Source of the DNA: an uncultured Lachnospiraceae bacterium
GTDB lineage: Bacteria > Bacillota_A > Clostridia > Lachnospirales > Lachnospiraceae
Direction: 5' to 3'
Assembly (NCBI GenBank): GCA_902780985.1
Contig: CACZHN010000205.1
Location: 1-8,207 of the forward strand
Length of the DNA stretch: 8,207 bases
Made by a program: the position numbers and the translations under genes. The notes under the pieces were generated by a model. It was not told where the DNA came from. It did not search any database and was given only the letters and a program-made list of their open reading frames with translations. This document shows positions 6,721 through 8,207 of the stretch, one piece after another (positions within the stretch are counted from its first letter, which is position 1; each line of letters opens with the position of its first letter).

Positions 6721-7290
6721 GTGGCTAAGAAAAACAAGAATAAAAACGAAGTTGTGAAGCTGTTCTTCTTCAACTTTCTGAAGGGATCGGTAGTCATACT
6801 CGGAATTGTAGTGGTACTTCTGGGAGCATACCTGGGCCGAGAGATTTATACGGGCTGGGACCAGAGAAAGAATGCGGTGGAACCGGATGAAGGAGTCTTC
6901 ACGGAGAGTCAGATCGACGAACTCCTTACAGCAACTCCGACGGAGCCTTTTACCGAGTCTTTATACGTGGAAGGACCGGCGGAAGTAGACTACGGCATCA
7001 GCATAAAAGTATTAAATGCAACCGAGACCTCGGGACTGGCCGGAAGCTGGAGAGAAAAGCTCTACGGAATGGGCTATACCAACGTAAGTCTGGGTGACAG
7101 CAACGAGATGTATGAGACAACGAAGATACTCGTCACAGAGGAAAAACTGGCGGATGAACTTCGTGATATTTTCCCTTATGCGGATTATGAAGTGGGAAAT
7201 GTGCCGGATGGCGCTGTAAACGGGCCTATAGAGGGCGTAAATGTCTTTATTTTCTTGGGAAATGACAGTATTCCACAGTCTGAAGAATGA
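6721..7290 (+). CDS. Membrane-anchored LytR C-terminal-domain protein
   Basis: The 189-residue protein has a Lys/Asn-rich cytoplasmic start (1-13), one hydrophobic segment at about 15-39, an acidic Thr/Pro/Glu-rich linker (about 50-88), and an extracytoplasmic domain from about 92. That domain matches the LytR_C fold (IKVLNATETSGLAGSWREKL, then YETTKILVTEE). LytR_C usually sits at the C-terminus of LytR-CpsA-Psr wall-polymer ligases; here it stands alone without the catalytic LCP domain, so it is probably an accessory or binding protein of the cell envelope. The start is GTG at 6721 behind a strong GGGAGG (6707-6712) at 8-nt spacing; the next in-frame ATG lies inside the domain, which excludes it. 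It follows the CARF gene by 36 nt and is probably the last gene of the operon. No enzymatic activity is predicted. Confidence 0.8.
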   Translation: MAKKNKNKNEVVKLFFFNFLKGSVVILGIVVVLLGAYLGREIYTGWDQRKNAVEPDEGVFTESQIDELLTATPTEPFTESLYVEGPAEVDYGISIKVLNATETSGLAGSWREKLYGMGYTNVSLGDSNEMYETTKILVTEEKLADELRDIFPYADYEVGNVPDGAVNGPIEGVNVFIFLGNDSIPQSEE

Positions 7291-7413
7291 AGATTTTCTT
7301 AATTTTTTATTAGAAATTGCACAAAAAGGAAGGCTCAAAAGTAGTAAAAACTCGATTTTTTTGTTGATTATTTATAGCCGAAATTTATCAATGTGCAATC
7401 TTACTAAAAGTTT

Positions 7414-7443
7414 TTGTGTATTTTCGTGCAAGAAACATATAGT
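7414..7443 (+). promoter_or_regulatory. Candidate sigma-A promoter for the ABC ATPase gene
   Basis: TTGTGT (7414-7419) and TATAGT (7438-7443) form a -35/-10 pair with 18-nt spacing, each one or two bases from consensus. It would give a leader of roughly 100 nt. One GTGCAA element (7426-7431) falls inside the spacer, where a repressor could block polymerase. A weaker second -10 (TATATT, 7466-7471) lies downstream without a good -35. Assigned by inspection only. Confidence 0.45.
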
Positions 7444-7490
7444 ATTCGAAAATGAAAAGTAATATTATATTACAAGTTGGTAGGGAGATT

Positions 7491-7506
7491 GCGGTAATAG
7501 AACCGC
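7491..7506 (+). promoter_or_regulatory. Leader hairpin followed by a short T run
   Basis: GCGGT (7491-7495) and ACCGC (7502-7506) form a perfect 5-bp stem with a 6-nt AATAGA loop, followed by CTTTTAATT. It lies between the candidate promoter and the ribosome-binding site. The stem is short and the U tract has only four bases, so it is a weak terminator at best; a leader attenuator or mRNA-stabilising element is possible. Confidence 0.3.
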
Positions 7507-7538
7507 CTTTTAATTAACTAGAGAATTAACTTAATCAC

Positions 7539-7545
7539 AGGAGGT
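7539..7545 (+). promoter_or_regulatory. Strong Shine-Dalgarno site for the ABC ATPase gene
   Basis: AGGAGGT is a complete match to the anti-Shine-Dalgarno core and sits 6 nt before the ATG at 7552. It fixes the start codon and, with the CTT/CGT codon bias of the gene, suggests strong translation. Confidence 0.85.
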
Positions 7546-7551
7546 TACGAG

Positions 7552-8207
7552 ATGTCTAGTTTACAGTTAAAGAACATTTACAAGATTTACCCTAACGGAT
7601 TCAACGCTGTTAAGGACTTCAATCTTGACATTCAGGATAAGGAGTTCATAATCTTCGTTGGACCTTCAGGATGTGGTAAGTCAACAACACTTAGAATGAT
7701 CGCCGGACTTGAGGATATCAGCTCAGGTGAGCTTTGGATCGGCGACAAGATGGTTAACGACATCGAGCCTAAGGACAGAGATATTGCGATGGTATTCCAG
7801 AACTACGCTCTGTATCCACATATGTCAGTTTATGATAACATGGCATTCGGACTTAAGCTTCGTAAGGTACCAAAGGAAAAGATTGACAAGCAGGTTCATG
7901 AAGCAGCTAAGATCCTTGAGATCGAGCATCTTCTTGATCGTAAGCCAAAGGCTCTTTCCGGTGGACAGAGACAGAGAGTTGCCATGGGACGTGCTATCGT
8001 TCGTGAGCCTAAGGTATTCCTTATGGACGAGCCTCTTTCAAACCTTGATGCTAAGCTTCGTGTACAGATGCGTGTTGAGATCTCAAAGCTTCATCAGAGA
8101 CTTCAGACAACAATCATCTACGTTACACATGACCAGACAGAAGCTATGACACTTGGTACAAGAATCGTAGTTATGAAGGACGGTATCATTCAGCAGGTAG
8201 ATACACC
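7552..8207 (+). CDS. Sugar ABC transporter ATP-binding protein, MsmX/UgpC/MalK type (3' end outside window)
   Basis: This is the cytoplasmic ATPase that powers carbohydrate uptake (CUT1) ABC importers. In Gram-positives one MsmX-type ATPase often serves several sugar transporters. The first 219 residues are present, with every nucleotide-binding motif intact: Walker [10 protein letters not shown] (37-45), Q-loop Q83 in [16 protein letters not shown], signature LSGGQ (135-139), Walker B VFLMDE (155-160), D-loop SNLD (163-166) and the switch His H193 in VTHDQTEAM. Full-length homologues are about 360-370 residues, so the C-terminal regulatory/OB-fold (TOBE) part lies beyond the window. No permease or binding-protein gene precedes it, which suits a shared, separately transcribed ATPase, but the downstream side is not visible. 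The family is certain; msmX versus ugpC/malK cannot be settled here. Confidence 0.95.
   Translation, partial: MSSLQLKNIYKIYPNGFNAVKDFNLDIQDKEFIIFVGPSGCGKSTTLRMIAGLEDISSGELWIGDKMVNDIEPKDRDIAMVFQNYALYPHMSVYDNMAFGLKLRKVPKEKIDKQVHEAAKILEIEHLLDRKPKALSGGQRQRVAMGRAIVREPKVFLMDEPLSNLDAKLRVQMRVEISKLHQRLQTTIIYVTHDQTEAMTLGTRIVVMKDGIIQQVDT

Larger units (their letters stand above)
7291..7551. other. AT-rich intergenic region and leader of the ABC ATPase gene
   Basis: These 261 bases are clearly richer in A and T than the flanking genes and contain no convincing gene. They hold a candidate promoter, a small GC hairpin and a strong ribosome-binding site. Three copies of a 6-mer are present: TTGCAC at 7317-7322 and its reverse complement GTGCAA at 7393-7398 and 7426-7431, the last two exactly 33 nt apart. 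The first pair extends to an 8-nt inverted repeat (ATTGCACA 7316-7323, TGTGCAAT 7392-7399). The 8-mer AATTAACT is directly repeated at 7512-7519 and 7524-7531. No strong intrinsic terminator for the upstream operon was found; only weak A/T stems and T runs near 7300 and 7355 are seen. Confidence 0.6.

Noticed and set aside
7291..7370. Intrinsic terminator after the LytR_C gene
   Set aside because: Only weak A/T pairings beside T runs (near 7294-7318 and 7346-7361) are seen; there is no GC stem, so no terminator is annotated.
7709..8149. 146-residue plus-strand open frame
   Set aside because: It is a shifted-frame shadow of the ABC ATPase gene, whose true frame (7552 onward) has every ABC motif and runs off the window edge.
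1..8207. CRISPR array, tRNA or rRNA genes, insertion sequence
   Set aside because: No regularly spaced repeats, tRNA cloverleaf signatures, rRNA blocks, transposase motifs or terminal inverted repeats were seen on either strand.

Overview
This window reads as chromosomal DNA from a Gram-positive anaerobe of the Clostridia, most likely Lachnospiraceae (Butyrivibrio/Roseburia-like). That is inferred from protein style and gene order, not from a search. All recognised genes lie on the + strand. The gdpP-rplI-dnaB order is the classic Firmicutes arrangement (Bacillus subtilis yybT-rplI-dnaC).

Layout: (1) 1-911, 3' part of valS (valyl-tRNA synthetase). (2) 941-2986, gdpP, a membrane c-di-AMP phosphodiesterase with PAS, degenerate GGDEF and DHH/DHHA1 domains. 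(3) 3007-3456, rplI (ribosomal protein L9). (4) 3494-4784, dnaB (replicative helicase), broken near 4605-4615 by an apparent internal deletion of about 62 nt that shifts the frame. (5) 4784-5434, a short-chain dehydrogenase/reductase resembling the EF-P 5-aminopentanone reductase (YmfI) group; it keeps its catalytic residues but seems to lack about 28-30 residues near the C-terminus. (6) 5446-6684, a CARF plus PD-(D/E)XK protein of the DUF1887/Card1/Can2 type. (7) 6721-7290, a one-pass membrane protein with a LytR_C domain and a GTG start. (8) 7291-7551, an AT-rich intergenic region with a candidate promoter and small hairpin. (9) 7552 to the end, the 5' part of an MsmX/UgpC/MalK-type sugar ABC transporter ATPase.

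Genes 1-7 are tightly packed (gaps of about 11-37 nt, one 1-nt overlap) and probably co-transcribed, covering translation, c-di-AMP turnover, replication and envelope functions. The ABC ATPase has its own promoter region. Leu and Arg codon choice in valS, rplI and the ATPase is dominated by CTT and CGT, which suggests high expression; the other genes use a more mixed set.

The most unusual content is the CRISPR-ancillary-like CARF nuclease homologue inside a housekeeping operon with no CRISPR array or cas gene in view. It has non-canonical residues in both the CARF ligand motif (TGGGE) and the nuclease motif (ISCK rather than ECK). The second point of interest is a pair of short deletions in adjacent genes (dnaB and the SDR), which may be real lesions or assembly artefacts.
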